64,000 nt of DNA from Streptomyces monashensis (GTDB lineage Bacteria; Actinomycetota; Actinomycetes; Streptomycetales; Streptomycetaceae): NCBI RefSeq assembly GCF_001866665.1, contig NZ_MLYO01000041.1, positions 124,001-188,000 on the forward strand. Reading direction: 5' to 3'. The notes beneath the pieces were generated by a model, which saw only the letters and a list, made by a program, of their open reading frames with translations, did not search any database and was not told the origin of the DNA. Below are positions 9,187-17,749 of the stretch, piece after piece (within the stretch, counting starts at the first letter, position 1; each line of letters opens with the position of its first letter). Made by a program: the position numbers and the translations under genes.

Positions 9187-10183
9187 ATGACTTCACGCAG
9201 ACGTCGCACCGTACGCCGTACCGTCGTCGCGGGCGCCGCCCTGGGCGCGGCGGCCGTCGCCGTGCTCGCTCCCGGATCCTGGGCCGGTCAGACTCAGGCT
9301 GCCCGGGCGGCGGTGGCGTTCGAACCCCGTGGCCGACGACATCACCGTCGAGGGCGACACGGCACCCGGCCAGGGCATCGGCCTGCGCGGCAGGGAGGTG
9401 TCCTTCTCCAACTCCTCGAACGACATCGTGCGTTACGTCCGCTTCCGGGAGGGCACGCTCGACCCGGCGAACGGCAAGGCGAGCCTCGCCCTCGCCAAGG
9501 CGAGCGTCATGATCTTCGACCAGGTGTCGGTCGAGTTCGCCAAGCGGGACGACATCGACGCCGTCGGCGCCAGGAACATCACCGTGCAGAACTCGATGGT
9601 CGCCGATCCGATCGGACAGCGGTTCGCCGCGCACACCGAGGGCGGACCGTTCACCTGGTTACCACGACGTCTTCGCCGACGCGCACAACCGCAATCCGCC
9701 GGACAAGGCCGACACACAGTTCGTGGGCAACGTCGTGTACGACTACCAGGGCGGGTACACGGCCGGGAACTCCGGTGGCACCTTCCAGCGCGACGTGGCC
9801 GACAACGCCTTCATCGCGGGACCGGTCACCGGGGCACCGTCGAACGCCTACGACCAGATGGCCCACCAGCAGGTCTGGAACAGCGGCAACATCCGGGACC
9901 GCGGCGCCGACGGCAGGCTCGGCGGCACGGCGCCCGGCGTCGGCGCGGGCGCCACCGCCCGTTCCACCCCTGGTCGCCCACCAGCACATCGCCGGGCGCC
10001 GCCGCGGGCAGCGCACGAGACGCCTACGCGTACGACGTCACCCAGGTCGGCGACCCGCCCCGGGACGCGGTCGACGCCCTGGTGATCACCGACGTGACCT
10101 CCCTCGGCACCGCCGGACGGCTGTGGTCGTCCCAGACCCGGACCGGCCTGGACAACGACGGGTACGGAACCGTCACGGGGTAG
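9187..10183 (+). pseudogene. pectate-lyase-like (PL1-type beta-helix) secreted protein, broken
   Basis: It begins with an intact signal peptide (ATG 9187, arginine-rich, hydrophobic core, GSWAGQTQAA). The frame is then lost, and the next stretch reads DDITVEGDTAPGQGIGLRGR and NITVQNSMVADPI, characteristic of right-handed beta-helix PL1 lyases. An extra T in TGGTTACCACGAC (9659-9660) shifts the frame. Removing it restores WYHDVFADAHNRNP. The frame changes again near 9960 before the carboxyl end (YDVTQVGDPP to TAG 10183). The amino third of the catalytic domain is deleted. Function was probably pectin or related polyuronide cleavage outside the cell. Confidence 0.75.
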
Positions 10184-10304
10184 TCCGTCTCCTCATCACC
10201 GGGTACCGCTCCACATGGCGGACCGGCTACCGGTCTCCCGACGAGGTCGGTTAATGTGCACGATCAGTGACATAAGGGGGACGGAGCAGGCGGAGGACAG
10301 GGCT

Positions 10305-11882
10305 GTGTCGGACGAAGGGCGACTCGTCGCCGGACGCTACCGGCTGGTCGAGCGCATCGGCCGCGGCGGCATGGGCACGGTCTGGCGGGCCGAGGACGTG
10401 GTGCTCGCCCGGCAGGTCGCACTCAAGCAGCTCCACACACAGCCCCACCTCTCCGGCGCCGAGGTCGCCACGCTGTACGAGCGGACCCGGCGGGAGGCGC
10501 GCAGTGCCGCCCGGGTCGTGCATCCCAACGTGATCGTCGTCCATGACGTCGCCGAGGACGACGGGCGGCCCTGCATCGTCATGGAGTACGTCCCCGCGCC
10601 CACGCTCGGCGACGTCCTCAAGGGCGGCCGGACCCTGCCCCCGGCCGAGGCCGCCCGGATCGGCCTCGGCATGATCGCCGCCGTACGGGCCGCGCACACC
10701 GCAGGTGTCCTGCACCGCGACATCAAACCCGCGAACGTCCTGCTGGGCGCGGGAGACCGCGTCGTCCTGACGGACTTCGGCATCGCCCGGACCGCCGGGT
10801 CCTCGACGCTCACCCAGACCGGGGAGATGGTCGGTTCCATCGACTTCATGGCCCCGGAGCGGATCCGGGGCCAGGATCCCGGCCCCGCCTCCGATCTGTG
10901 GTCGTTGGGCGCCACGCTGTACCAGGCGGTCGAGGGGCGCCCGCCGTACCGCCGCGACACCGCCATGGAGACCGCGTACGCCATCGCCGTCGCCCCGCTC
11001 GATCCGATGCGACAGGCCGGGCCGCTGACACCGCTCGTCGAGGCCCTGCTGGCGAAGGACCCCGCGGACCGCCCCACGGCGGAACAGACGGAACAGGCCC
11101 TGCGAGCCGTCGCGTCCGGCGCCTCGCCCACCAGCACCGCGTCGTCGGCCGACCTCGCCGGCCCCCGGCCCGAGGACACCCGGTACGCGGCCTCCACCGC
11201 CCCGGCACGGCATGCGCCGTCCACGCCGTCCGACGGGGACCGGGAGGACTCGGGGGACCCGCACGAAGACCGCCGGGGCCGCGGGCGCCCGCGGCGCGCC
11301 CTGGTGCCGGCGGTCACCGCCGTGGTGGTCGCGTCCGCCGCCGCGGCGGCCTTCTACGCCTCCTCGCACGAAGGCGGGGGCAAGGCCGGCGCTCACCGCT
11401 CCGGAGGCACCTCGACCGGTACCGCGTCGGCCACGCCCTCGCCCGTACCCGACGGCTACCACCTGGTCCGCGACCAGCGGCTCGGCGTTTCCTTCCCCGT
11501 GCCGGACGGCTGGAAGCCGAAGAAGGGGCCGAACGGGGAGGTCACCTACGCCGATCCGACCGGCCTTGCCGGCATCACCGTCGGCATGGTGGACCCGGCC
11601 GGCTCGCACCCCATCGAGCACTTCGCGGACATCGAAGCGAACACCAAGGTCAACTACGGCACGTACCGCAGGCTGCGCATGCAGAAGACCACCTTCAAGG
11701 GCAAGCCGGCCGCGGTGTGGGAGTTCACCTTCCGCGGCCGCGCCCGCGTCTTCCGCGCCATCGACCTGGGATACGGCACGGCCGGAGGCCGGGAGTACGA
11801 CATCTACCTGTCGGCCCCGGACGCCCGGTGGGACACGTTCCGCCCCGTCTTCGACCACGTGCGCGACGGGTTCACCGACTGA
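10305..11882 (+). CDS. membrane Ser/Thr protein kinase (Hanks type)
   Basis: Predicted 525-residue receptor-like kinase. The cytosolic kinase domain covers about residues 8-270: glycine loop GRGGMGTVW, Lys41 (VALKQL), HRDIKPANVLL with catalytic Asp139, DFG Asp157, and APE-like APERI. A proline/serine-rich linker leads to one membrane segment near 332-352. A 170-residue external domain (VSFPVPDGWK...) follows, without PASTA repeats. The GTG at 10305 is preceded by GGAGGA at 10292-10297 with 7-base spacing, better than ATG 10254 or 10215. The outer domain resembles those of many Streptomyces orphan kinases; its ligand is unknown. Confidence 0.9.
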   Translation: MSDEGRLVAGRYRLVERIGRGGMGTVWRAEDVVLARQVALKQLHTQPHLSGAEVATLYERTRREARSAARVVHPNVIVVHDVAEDDGRPCIVMEYVPAPTLGDVLKGGRTLPPAEAARIGLGMIAAVRAAHTAGVLHRDIKPANVLLGAGDRVVLTDFGIARTAGSSTLTQTGEMVGSIDFMAPERIRGQDPGPASDLWSLGATLYQAVEGRPPYRRDTAMETAYAIAVAPLDPMRQAGPLTPLVEALLAKDPADRPTAEQTEQALRAVASGASPTSTASSADLAGPRPEDTRYAASTAPARHAPSTPSDGDREDSGDPHEDRRGRGRPRRALVPAVTAVVVASAAAAAFYASSHEGGGKAGAHRSGGTSTGTASATPSPVPDGYHLVRDQRLGVSFPVPDGWKPKKGPNGEVTYADPTGLAGITVGMVDPAGSHPIEHFADIEANTKVNYGTYRRLRMQKTTFKGKPAAVWEFTFRGRARVFRAIDLGYGTAGGREYDIYLSAPDARWDTFRPVFDHVRDGFTD

Positions 11883-11930
11883 CCGGCGGCCGGGAGCAGA
11901 CGGCTGCCGCGTCGTCGGAGCCGGAAGACG

Positions 11931-12497
11931 TCAGCCCAGTTGGCGGGCGACCGCGTCGCGTGCGGCGGGCGGCAGCAGCCGACCCACCCGGGTGAGCAGG
12001 CGGTACAGTCCGGGGCCGTGCCGCCTGGCCAGGTCCGCGTTGTGCGCCAGTACGTCGAGTTCGTTGGCGGCCGTGATGGTGAGAAACGCCCGGAGGGTTT
12101 CGGCCGACGGCTGGTGCTCGCGGCCCGTGAACCGGTCCCGGAAGACGACCGCCTCGGTGCCGTCGAGGCCGGGGTAGGTGGCGGCGCGGTCGCAGCCGGC
12201 GTAGAAGTAGACCAGTTCTTCGGCCTGTTGACCGATCAGCGCGACGAGTGTGGCCCGGTCCGTGACGGGCAGCAGCGTCGGCCCGAAACCGTCCGTTCCG
12301 TACGTCGCATGGCACAGACCCGCGGTCTGGACGACGCCGTCCGCTCCCCAGCCGGCCAGCAGCCCGCGCACCCGCTCCAGGTGTTCCAGCAGCGTCCCCC
12401 CGGGATGAGGGATCAGCGCGGCTCCCCGATCCCGCAGAAACGCCTCGACCGCTCGCTGTTCACGTTCCGTCAGGTGGTGCCGCCGGGCTGCTGCCAT
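11931..12497 (-). CDS. hypothetical protein, HD-like (DUF6817-type)
   Basis: Predicted 188-residue soluble protein. The pattern HLERVRGLLAGWGAD...TAGLCHATYGTDGF resembles small HD-like proteins grouped as DUF6817; this family assignment is from memory and tentative. Histidines in the LEHLERV and GLCHATYG segments could bind a metal, but I cannot confirm a catalytic set. It converges with the kinase gene, leaving 48 bases between stops. It lies upstream of, but probably not co-transcribed from, the GntP gene on the same strand. Confidence 0.6.
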   Translation of the reverse strand: MAAARRHHLTEREQRAVEAFLRDRGAALIPHPGGTLLEHLERVRGLLAGWGADGVVQTAGLCHATYGTDGFGPTLLPVTDRATLVALIGQQAEELVYFYAGCDRAATYPGLDGTEAVVFRDRFTGREHQPSAETLRAFLTITAANELDVLAHNADLARRHGPGLYRLLTRVGRLLPPAARDAVARQLG

Positions 12498-12570
12498 GGG
12501 GCCGAGCGTAACGCCGGCGCACGGCGTGGCGCCCCGGCAGCGAGCGTTCCGGCCGGGGCACCACGAGTCG

Positions 12571-12586
12571 ACCGTCGGACGACGGT
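12571..12586 (-). terminator. candidate terminator hairpin after GntP gene
   Basis: ACCGTC-GGAC-GACGGT forms a 6-bp stem with a 4-base loop just after the GntP stop codon. There is no T-run, as is common for Streptomyces terminators. Confidence 0.4.
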
Positions 12587-12596
12587 GCCGCTGTCG

Positions 12597-14165
12597 TCAG
12601 ACGACGGTGTTCAGGAGCAGGATGACGCCCAGCGAGGTCAGCGACAGCAGCGTGTGGGAGACGGTCCAGGTGCGGAGCGTGCCGCCCACGGACAGGCCGA
12701 AGTACTCCTTGAACATCCAGAACGAGGCGTCGTTGACATGCCCGAGGAACGCGGCGCCCGAGCCGAGCGCCAGGGCGACCAGGGCCGCGTGCGGGGAGTC
12801 CAGGTGCTGCGCCAGCGGGCCGACGATGCCGGCCGCCGCCACGGTGGCCACCGTGCCCGAACCGGTCGCCGTGCGCATGAGGGCGGCCACCAGCCAGGCC
12901 AGCAGGAGCAGGGAGATGTGCAGATGCTGGGCGGCCTCGCCGATCGCGGCGTTGATGCCGGAGTCCTGCAGCGCCGCGGAGTAGCCGCCACCGGCCCCGA
13001 CGATCACCAGGACACCGGCGATGGGCGGGAAGGAACGGGACAGCGTCTCCTGGACCTCACGGCGCGAGGAGCCGACGGCCCAGCCGAAAGCGAACAGCGC
13101 CACCACAATCGCCGCGAGCAGGGAGATCATCGGCGTACCGAGGAACTCGACGGTGGTCAGGAGAGCGCCGTGCGCCCAGTGGAAGGTGTCGCAGCTCGCC
13201 TTGAGCATCATCAGCGCGATCGGCAGCAGGATGGTGCCGACCGTCACGGAGAACCGCGGCGTGCGCCGCCGGCTCCGCGGCTCGCCCTCCTCGCGGACGG
13301 CGTCCGTCGGTGCCTCGGGGCGGTCCGTCACGGCGACGCCCGTCGAGGCCGCCGACGCCGGAGCGGAGGCGCGGGCACCGGCCTGCACGTGCGAGCGGGC
13401 GTGATCGAGTGCGGCCGTGACGGCGGCGCTCGTCGGCGCGGCGGTGGTGAAGGCCGCCAGTGCCGAGTCGGGGACACGGGCGCCGACCCGCGGCCAGATG
13501 TACGCGGTGAACAGCGGCCCGACCACGATGGCGCAGGGGACCGCGACGATCAGGCCGTAGACGAGAGTGAGGCCGATGTCGGCGTGCACCGCGTTGACGG
13601 CCACGAGCACCCCGGGATGCGGAGGCACCAGCGCGTGCACGGTGGCCAGACCGGCCATCGCGGGGATGCCGACCCGCAGCACCGGGTAGTCCGCGCGCCG
13701 GGCGATCTGGAGGACCAGCGGCACCAGCATCACGAAGCCGACCTCGAAGAACATCGGCAGGCCGACGATGCAGGCGATCGCCGTCACGGCCCAGGGCAGT
13801 CGTTTCGGACCGGCGACACGGGTGAGCGTCGCCACGATCTGGTCGATGCCACCGGAATCGGCCATCAGCCGGCCGAGCACGGCTCCCAGGACGATGAGGA
13901 TGCCGACCTTGCCCATGATGTTGCCGAGGCCGGTGGTGAAGGAATCCGCCGCCTTTTCGACGCCTGCCCCGGACAGCACCGAGACAGTGAGCGCACTCAC
14001 CATCAGAGCCAGAAAGGCGTGCAGCTTCGCCCAGCTGATGAGGAGGACGACCACCGCGATCGAGATGCCGACCAGTGCGAGCAGCCAGGTGTCGTGGCCG
14101 GTCCAGGCCACGGCCGCCGGGGCCGCTTTCGCGGATTGTGATGCCAACGCTGCCATCATGCGCAT
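12597..14165 (-). CDS. GntP-family gluconate/carboxylate:H+ symporter
   Basis: Predicted 522-residue polytopic membrane protein of the GntP family (gluconate and related sugar acids, proton-coupled). Family features include PMFFEVGFVMLVPLV, VPPHPGVLVAVN, the mid-protein hydrophilic linker of about 90 residues (rich in Ala, Ser, Arg) and the late LMRTATGSGTVATVAAAG segment. The linker is longer than usual for E. coli homologues. The start at 14165 has AGGGA at 7 bases; two more ATGs follow within three codons. The gene diverges from a CitA/CitB-type two-component system, which likely induces it. Confidence 0.9.
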   Translation of the reverse strand: MRMMAALASQSAKAAPAAVAWTGHDTWLLALVGISIAVVVLLISWAKLHAFLALMVSALTVSVLSGAGVEKAADSFTTGLGNIMGKVGILIVLGAVLGRLMADSGGIDQIVATLTRVAGPKRLPWAVTAIACIVGLPMFFEVGFVMLVPLVLQIARRADYPVLRVGIPAMAGLATVHALVPPHPGVLVAVNAVHADIGLTLVYGLIVAVPCAIVVGPLFTAYIWPRVGARVPDSALAAFTTAAPTSAAVTAALDHARSHVQAGARASAPASAASTGVAVTDRPEAPTDAVREEGEPRSRRRTPRFSVTVGTILLPIALMMLKASCDTFHWAHGALLTTVEFLGTPMISLLAAIVVALFAFGWAVGSSRREVQETLSRSFPPIAGVLVIVGAGGGYSAALQDSGINAAIGEAAQHLHISLLLLAWLVAALMRTATGSGTVATVAAAGIVGPLAQHLDSPHAALVALALGSGAAFLGHVNDASFWMFKEYFGLSVGGTLRTWTVSHTLLSLTSLGVILLLNTVV

Positions 14166-14285
14166 TCAGCTTTCCCTAATTCCCGGGAACTCCCGTAATC
14201 GAATTTCCGGGCACCGTATGTGCAAGCGACGCCGCGTCACCAGGGGTGTAACCGTTGCGTTAATTGAGGGCGACGTAAATCTTTC

Positions 14286-14311
14286 CGTGCATTCTGCTCG
14301 TATTGTGCACG
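14286..14311. promoter_or_regulatory. inverted repeat in the divergent GntP/two-component promoter region
   Basis: CGTGCA and TGCACG form a perfect 6-bp inverted repeat with a 14-base spacer, in a 183-bp region that is AT-rich for this genome. It lies 38 bp before the sensor kinase start. It is a candidate site for the adjacent response regulator; inference only. Confidence 0.35.
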
Positions 14312-14348
14312 CGGGTCCGCAGAGCGTTCTCCCGGATACCCTGACGTC

Positions 14349-15995
14349 ATGTTCCGCGGTCCCCGTATTGCCACGCAGGCGCTGCTCGCCCAGGTCCTGG
14401 CGCTCGTCGTCGTCCTCGGTGCCGGCCTCGCCCTGACGGTGACCCTGCTGCGGAACTCCGCCGAGCAGCAGTACGAGCAGCGCGCCCTCGCGGTGGCCCG
14501 GAGCGTCGCCGAGAATCCGGACGTGGCCCGGCGGATCGGCGCCCGCTCGGATCCCGGCGGCGAGGTGGAACACCTCGCGGAGGCGGTACGACGACGCACC
14601 GGCATGCTCTTCGTCGTCGTGACCGACCGGCGCGGCATCCGCTGGTCGCACCCGGACCCGGCCGAGGTCGGCAAGGAGGTCAGCACACCGCCCACCGCGT
14701 TGAACGGCCGTGAGTCGGTGTCCATCCAGCGCGGCACCCTCGGCACCTCCGCCCGCGCCAAGGTCCCGCTGCGCTCCGCCGACGGAGCCGTGGTCGGCGA
14801 GGTCAGCACCGGCGTCCGGGTCACGACGGCACTGGAGGCCGCCGTACCGCTGATCCGTGAGCAGGCCGCGTTCTCGGTCGGTGCCCTGCTCGTCGGCATC
14901 GGCGCGGCGGCCCTGCTGACCCGTCGCCTCAAGCGGCAGACCCTCGGCCTGGAACCGGCCGAACTCGCCGAGCTGCTGCGCGAACAGCAGGCCGTGCTGC
15001 ACGGTGTGGGCGACGGCGTCCTCGCCGTGGACCCCGCGAACCGGATCACGGTGTGCAACGAGGAGGCGGCCCGGCTGCTCGAGGGCCCGGTACGGCCGGG
15101 TACCCCGCTCGGCGACGCCGGCCTGCCCGCACCGGTGCACCGCGCGCTGGCGGAACGCCAGGAGCTACGGCAGAGCGTGGCCGTGGTGGGCCGACGGCTG
15201 CTCGTGCTGAGCGCGCAGGCGGTCCGGCGCGGCGAGCAGGACCTCGGCCACGTGGTCACGCTGCGGGACCGGACCGAGGTGGACGAGCTGGAGCGCGAGC
15301 GGTCCGCGCTGCGCGCTCTCTCCGACGCCCTGCGCGCCCAGGCGCACGAGTACACCAACCGGCTGCACACCCTCTCCGGCATGCTCGCCACCGGCGGCGC
15401 CGAGGAGGCACAGGACTACCTGCGCGAACTGGCCGCCGCACCGCTCGCCACCGAGGGCCGCGACGGCGCCCGGCTGGCCGACCCCTACCTGCGCGGACTG
15501 CTCGCGGCCAAGACGGCGACCGCCTCCGAACACGGAGTCGAGCTGCGGCTGGATCCGGACTCCTATCTGCCGGGGCGGCTCACCGAGCCGCTGGACGTGG
15601 TCAGTGTCGTCGGCAACCTGCTGGACAACGCCGTACGAGCGGCCGAGAGCGGCCATCGGCGTCCTGCCTGGGCGGAGCTGAGCGTGCTGGCCGAGGGCGA
15701 TACCCTGCACGTGGCCGTGGCCGACAGCGGGGACGGGGTCCGGGCCGAGGACGTCGAACGGCTCTTCAGCCGGGGATTCACCACCCGGGACCCACAGGAG
15801 CGGGCAGGGCACGGCATCGGGCTCACCCTGGCCCGCCAGCTCGCGACCAAGCACGGCGGCGAGCTGCGCCTGGGCCAGCCAGGCGGGGACGCACACGGCG
15901 CGGTCTTCCTGGCCCGCTTCCCCGCCGTGCTGGAACGGCGGGCCCCGGCGGGCACCGAGGCCGAACACGCGGGAACACAAGGAGGCGAGCAGTGA
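14349..15995 (+). CDS. CitA/DcuS-type sensor histidine kinase
   Basis: Predicted 548-residue membrane sensor kinase. It has TM1 at residues 10-35, an extracytoplasmic sensor of about 130 residues, TM2 near 178-195 and a cytosolic PAS-like domain (HGVGDGVLAVDPANRITVCN). The dimerisation helix carries His333 in RAQAHEYTNRLHTLSGML, the signature of the citrate/C4-dicarboxylate kinase class. The ATPase domain has GNLLDNAVRAAE and GHGIGLTLARQL. It overlaps the response regulator by 4 bases (GTGA). The neighbour GntP gene suggests that it senses an external carboxylate or sugar acid. Confidence 0.92.
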   Translation: MFRGPRIATQALLAQVLALVVVLGAGLALTVTLLRNSAEQQYEQRALAVARSVAENPDVARRIGARSDPGGEVEHLAEAVRRRTGMLFVVVTDRRGIRWSHPDPAEVGKEVSTPPTALNGRESVSIQRGTLGTSARAKVPLRSADGAVVGEVSTGVRVTTALEAAVPLIREQAAFSVGALLVGIGAAALLTRRLKRQTLGLEPAELAELLREQQAVLHGVGDGVLAVDPANRITVCNEEAARLLEGPVRPGTPLGDAGLPAPVHRALAERQELRQSVAVVGRRLLVLSAQAVRRGEQDLGHVVTLRDRTEVDELERERSALRALSDALRAQAHEYTNRLHTLSGMLATGGAEEAQDYLRELAAAPLATEGRDGARLADPYLRGLLAAKTATASEHGVELRLDPDSYLPGRLTEPLDVVSVVGNLLDNAVRAAESGHRRPAWAELSVLAEGDTLHVAVADSGDGVRAEDVERLFSRGFTTRDPQERAGHGIGLTLARQLATKHGGELRLGQPGGDAHGAVFLARFPAVLERRAPAGTEAEHAGTQGGEQ

Positions 15996-16675
15996 TCCGG
16001 GTCCTGGTCGTGGACGACGACTATCGCGTCGCCGAACTGCACGCCCGCTACGTGAACGCGGTCGACGGCTTCACGGTCGCCGGTACGGCCCATTCCGCCG
16101 CGAAGGCAGTCGAGTTGAGCCGCGCACTGCGGCCCGACCTGATTCTGCTCGACCTGTATCTGCCCGACCGGCTGGGCACCGACGTGCTGCCCGCGCTGTC
16201 GGGCGACGTGATGATGGTGACGGCCGCCGCCGACGCCGCGCAGGTACGGGCGGCGCTGGGACGCGGAGCCATGGGCTACCTCATCAAACCCTTCGACGAG
16301 CGCGAGCTGAGGAACCGCCTGGCCGCGTACGCCCGCTTCCACGCCCAGCTGTCCACCGACCGCTCCCTCGCCCAGGACCAGGTGGACCGTGCGCTGCGCG
16401 CCCTGCACGGCACGGACCGCACCGTCCGCGCCCGGCCGCCACGGGCCACCCCGACCGGAAAGCTCGTCGCGGACACCGTGGCCTCCCTCGACGGCCCGAT
16501 CACCGCCAGCGCGCTCGCCGAACGCCTGGGTATCTCGCGCCCGACGGCCCAGCGCTACCTGGCCGACCTCGCCGCGGCCGGCGCGATCCGCATCGAACTG
16601 CGGTACGGCGCCGCCGGCCGCCCGGAACACCTCTACTCGTGGAGCGGCGACGACACGGAACCGGACCAGGACTGA
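15992..16675 (+). CDS. CitB/DcuR-type response regulator
   Basis: Predicted 227-residue response regulator. The receiver domain (residues 1-120) has the acidic pocket VVDDDYR, phospho-acceptor Asp54 in LILLDLYLPD and Lys in YLIKPFDE. The carboxyl part (residues 145-215) is a winged HTH of the CitB type (ITASALAERLGISRPTAQRYLADL). GTG 15992 overlaps the kinase stop. AAGGAGG at 15979-15985 gives 6-base spacing. It most likely activates the divergent GntP gene. Confidence 0.92.
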   Translation: MIRVLVVDDDYRVAELHARYVNAVDGFTVAGTAHSAAKAVELSRALRPDLILLDLYLPDRLGTDVLPALSGDVMMVTAAADAAQVRAALGRGAMGYLIKPFDERELRNRLAAYARFHAQLSTDRSLAQDQVDRALRALHGTDRTVRARPPRATPTGKLVADTVASLDGPITASALAERLGISRPTAQRYLADLAAAGAIRIELRYGAAGRPEHLYSWSGDDTEPDQD

Positions 16676-16702
16676 GCCCCGCCGCCCTCGCGGCGCGGGG
16701 CT
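16675..16702. terminator. bidirectional hairpin between convergent genes
   Basis: AGCCCCGC pairs perfectly with GCGGGGCT around a GC-rich inner part. It starts at the response-regulator stop and lies just beyond the convergent YceI gene end, so it could serve both. Confidence 0.6.
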
Positions 16703-16727
16703 GTTCCGATTGCGGTCCGCTCGCGGT

Positions 16728-17642
16728 CTACTCGGGAGGCGTGGGTGTGTCGTGCGTCCGGTACATCGCCTGCACGTCCAGTTCCAGTTGGACCGTCGGG
16801 CCCACCACCGCGATCCCGCGGGCCAGCATGGTGCGCCAGTTCAGGGTGTAGTCCTCGCGGTGCAGCTCCGCCTTGGCCAGGGCCGCGCAGCGCAGCTCCT
16901 CGCCGTAACCGCCGTTCACCGTGCCGAGGTAGGTCGTGTCCAGGGACACCGAGCGACTCACGCCGTGCATGGTCAGGGAGCCGTGCAGGGTCCATCTGCT
17001 GCCGCCCCGGTAGGCGAAGCGCGTGCCGGCGAAGTCGATGTGCGGGAAGCGCGCGACGTCGAGGAAGTCGGCCGAGCGCAGGTGGCTGTCCCGGGTGTTG
17101 TTGCCCGTGGTGATGCTGGACGCGTCGATGCGGACGTGCACGCGGGACCGGGTCATGTCCTGGTCGATGTGGATGCCGCCGTCGAAGCGCTCGAAGCGGC
17201 CGTGGACGTGTGCCATGCCGACGTGCTTGGCGATGAAGCGGATGGCCGTGTGCGGCGGGTCGAAGAGCCAGGTGCCGGGCGACGGCAGCTCCAGGGCCTG
17301 CGCGGGCTGGAGCCACACGCGCTCGGTGGGCGCGGCCGCACCCGCCACGATCGCGACCGTCTCGCGGTGCGGCCGTAGCCCTTCCGCGGCGATCAACAGG
17401 CTGTGCCGGCCGGGCGGCAGCGCCGCGAGGAAGAAGCCGTACGGGTCGGTGGTGCCGCGGGCCACGACGCGGTGCGTGTCCAGCGCGGTGACCGTGACGT
17501 CCGCGGCCGCCATGGGCGAGCCCATCGGGTCGACGACCTCGCGGCCCATACCGCCCGCGCCGCTGGGGAGGGAGAGCGAAAGGCCCGCCGCCTCGGCCGG
17601 GGCGCCCTTGGGTCGCCGACGCCGGAGCAGTGCCAAGGCCAT
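16728..17642 (-). CDS. YceI-family protein with N-terminal carboxypeptidase-regulatory-like domain
   Basis: Predicted 304-residue protein. Residues about 30-110 look like a small beta-sandwich of the carboxypeptidase-regulatory/CnaB type (VTVTALDTHRVVARGTTDPYGFF...LPPGRHSLLIAAEG). Residues 120-300 are a YceI lipocalin-like barrel (GTWLFDPPHTAIRFIAKHVGMAHVHGRF; FAYRGGSRWTLHGSLTMHGVSRSV). YceI barrels bind isoprenoid or fatty-amide chains. No signal peptide is obvious, so it may be cytosolic. ATG 17642 has AAGG at 8 bases; a GTG at 17651 is the alternative. A TGTCTC-N5-GAGACA site about 91 bp upstream is shared with the hydroxyquinol cluster. Confidence 0.85.
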   Translation of the reverse strand: MALALLRRRRPKGAPAEAAGLSLSLPSGAGGMGREVVDPMGSPMAAADVTVTALDTHRVVARGTTDPYGFFLAALPPGRHSLLIAAEGLRPHRETVAIVAGAAAPTERVWLQPAQALELPSPGTWLFDPPHTAIRFIAKHVGMAHVHGRFERFDGGIHIDQDMTRSRVHVRIDASSITTGNNTRDSHLRSADFLDVARFPHIDFAGTRFAYRGGSRWTLHGSLTMHGVSRSVSLDTTYLGTVNGGYGEELRCAALAKAELHREDYTLNWRTMLARGIAVVGPTVQLELDVQAMYRTHDTPTPPE

Positions 17643-17732
17643 GATGTTCACCTTTCTCGACGGTTGGCGCAGCCGCGCCCGCCTACGGTCACACCCCCCG
17701 TTCGATCGTGCGGCACGCCGCGTGGGCGCGGG

Positions 17733-17749
17733 TGTCTCAATACGAGACA
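17733..17749. promoter_or_regulatory. operator copy 2, TGTCTC-AATAC-GAGACA
   Basis: A perfect 6-bp inverted repeat with 5-base spacer. With flanks, 27 bp match the copy at 21590-21606 with only 3 mismatches. It overlaps the stop codon of the maleylacetate reductase gene and lies 91-107 bp upstream of the YceI start. Probable binding site of the Fis-type activator encoded at 21692-23404 (inference). Confidence 0.65.
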
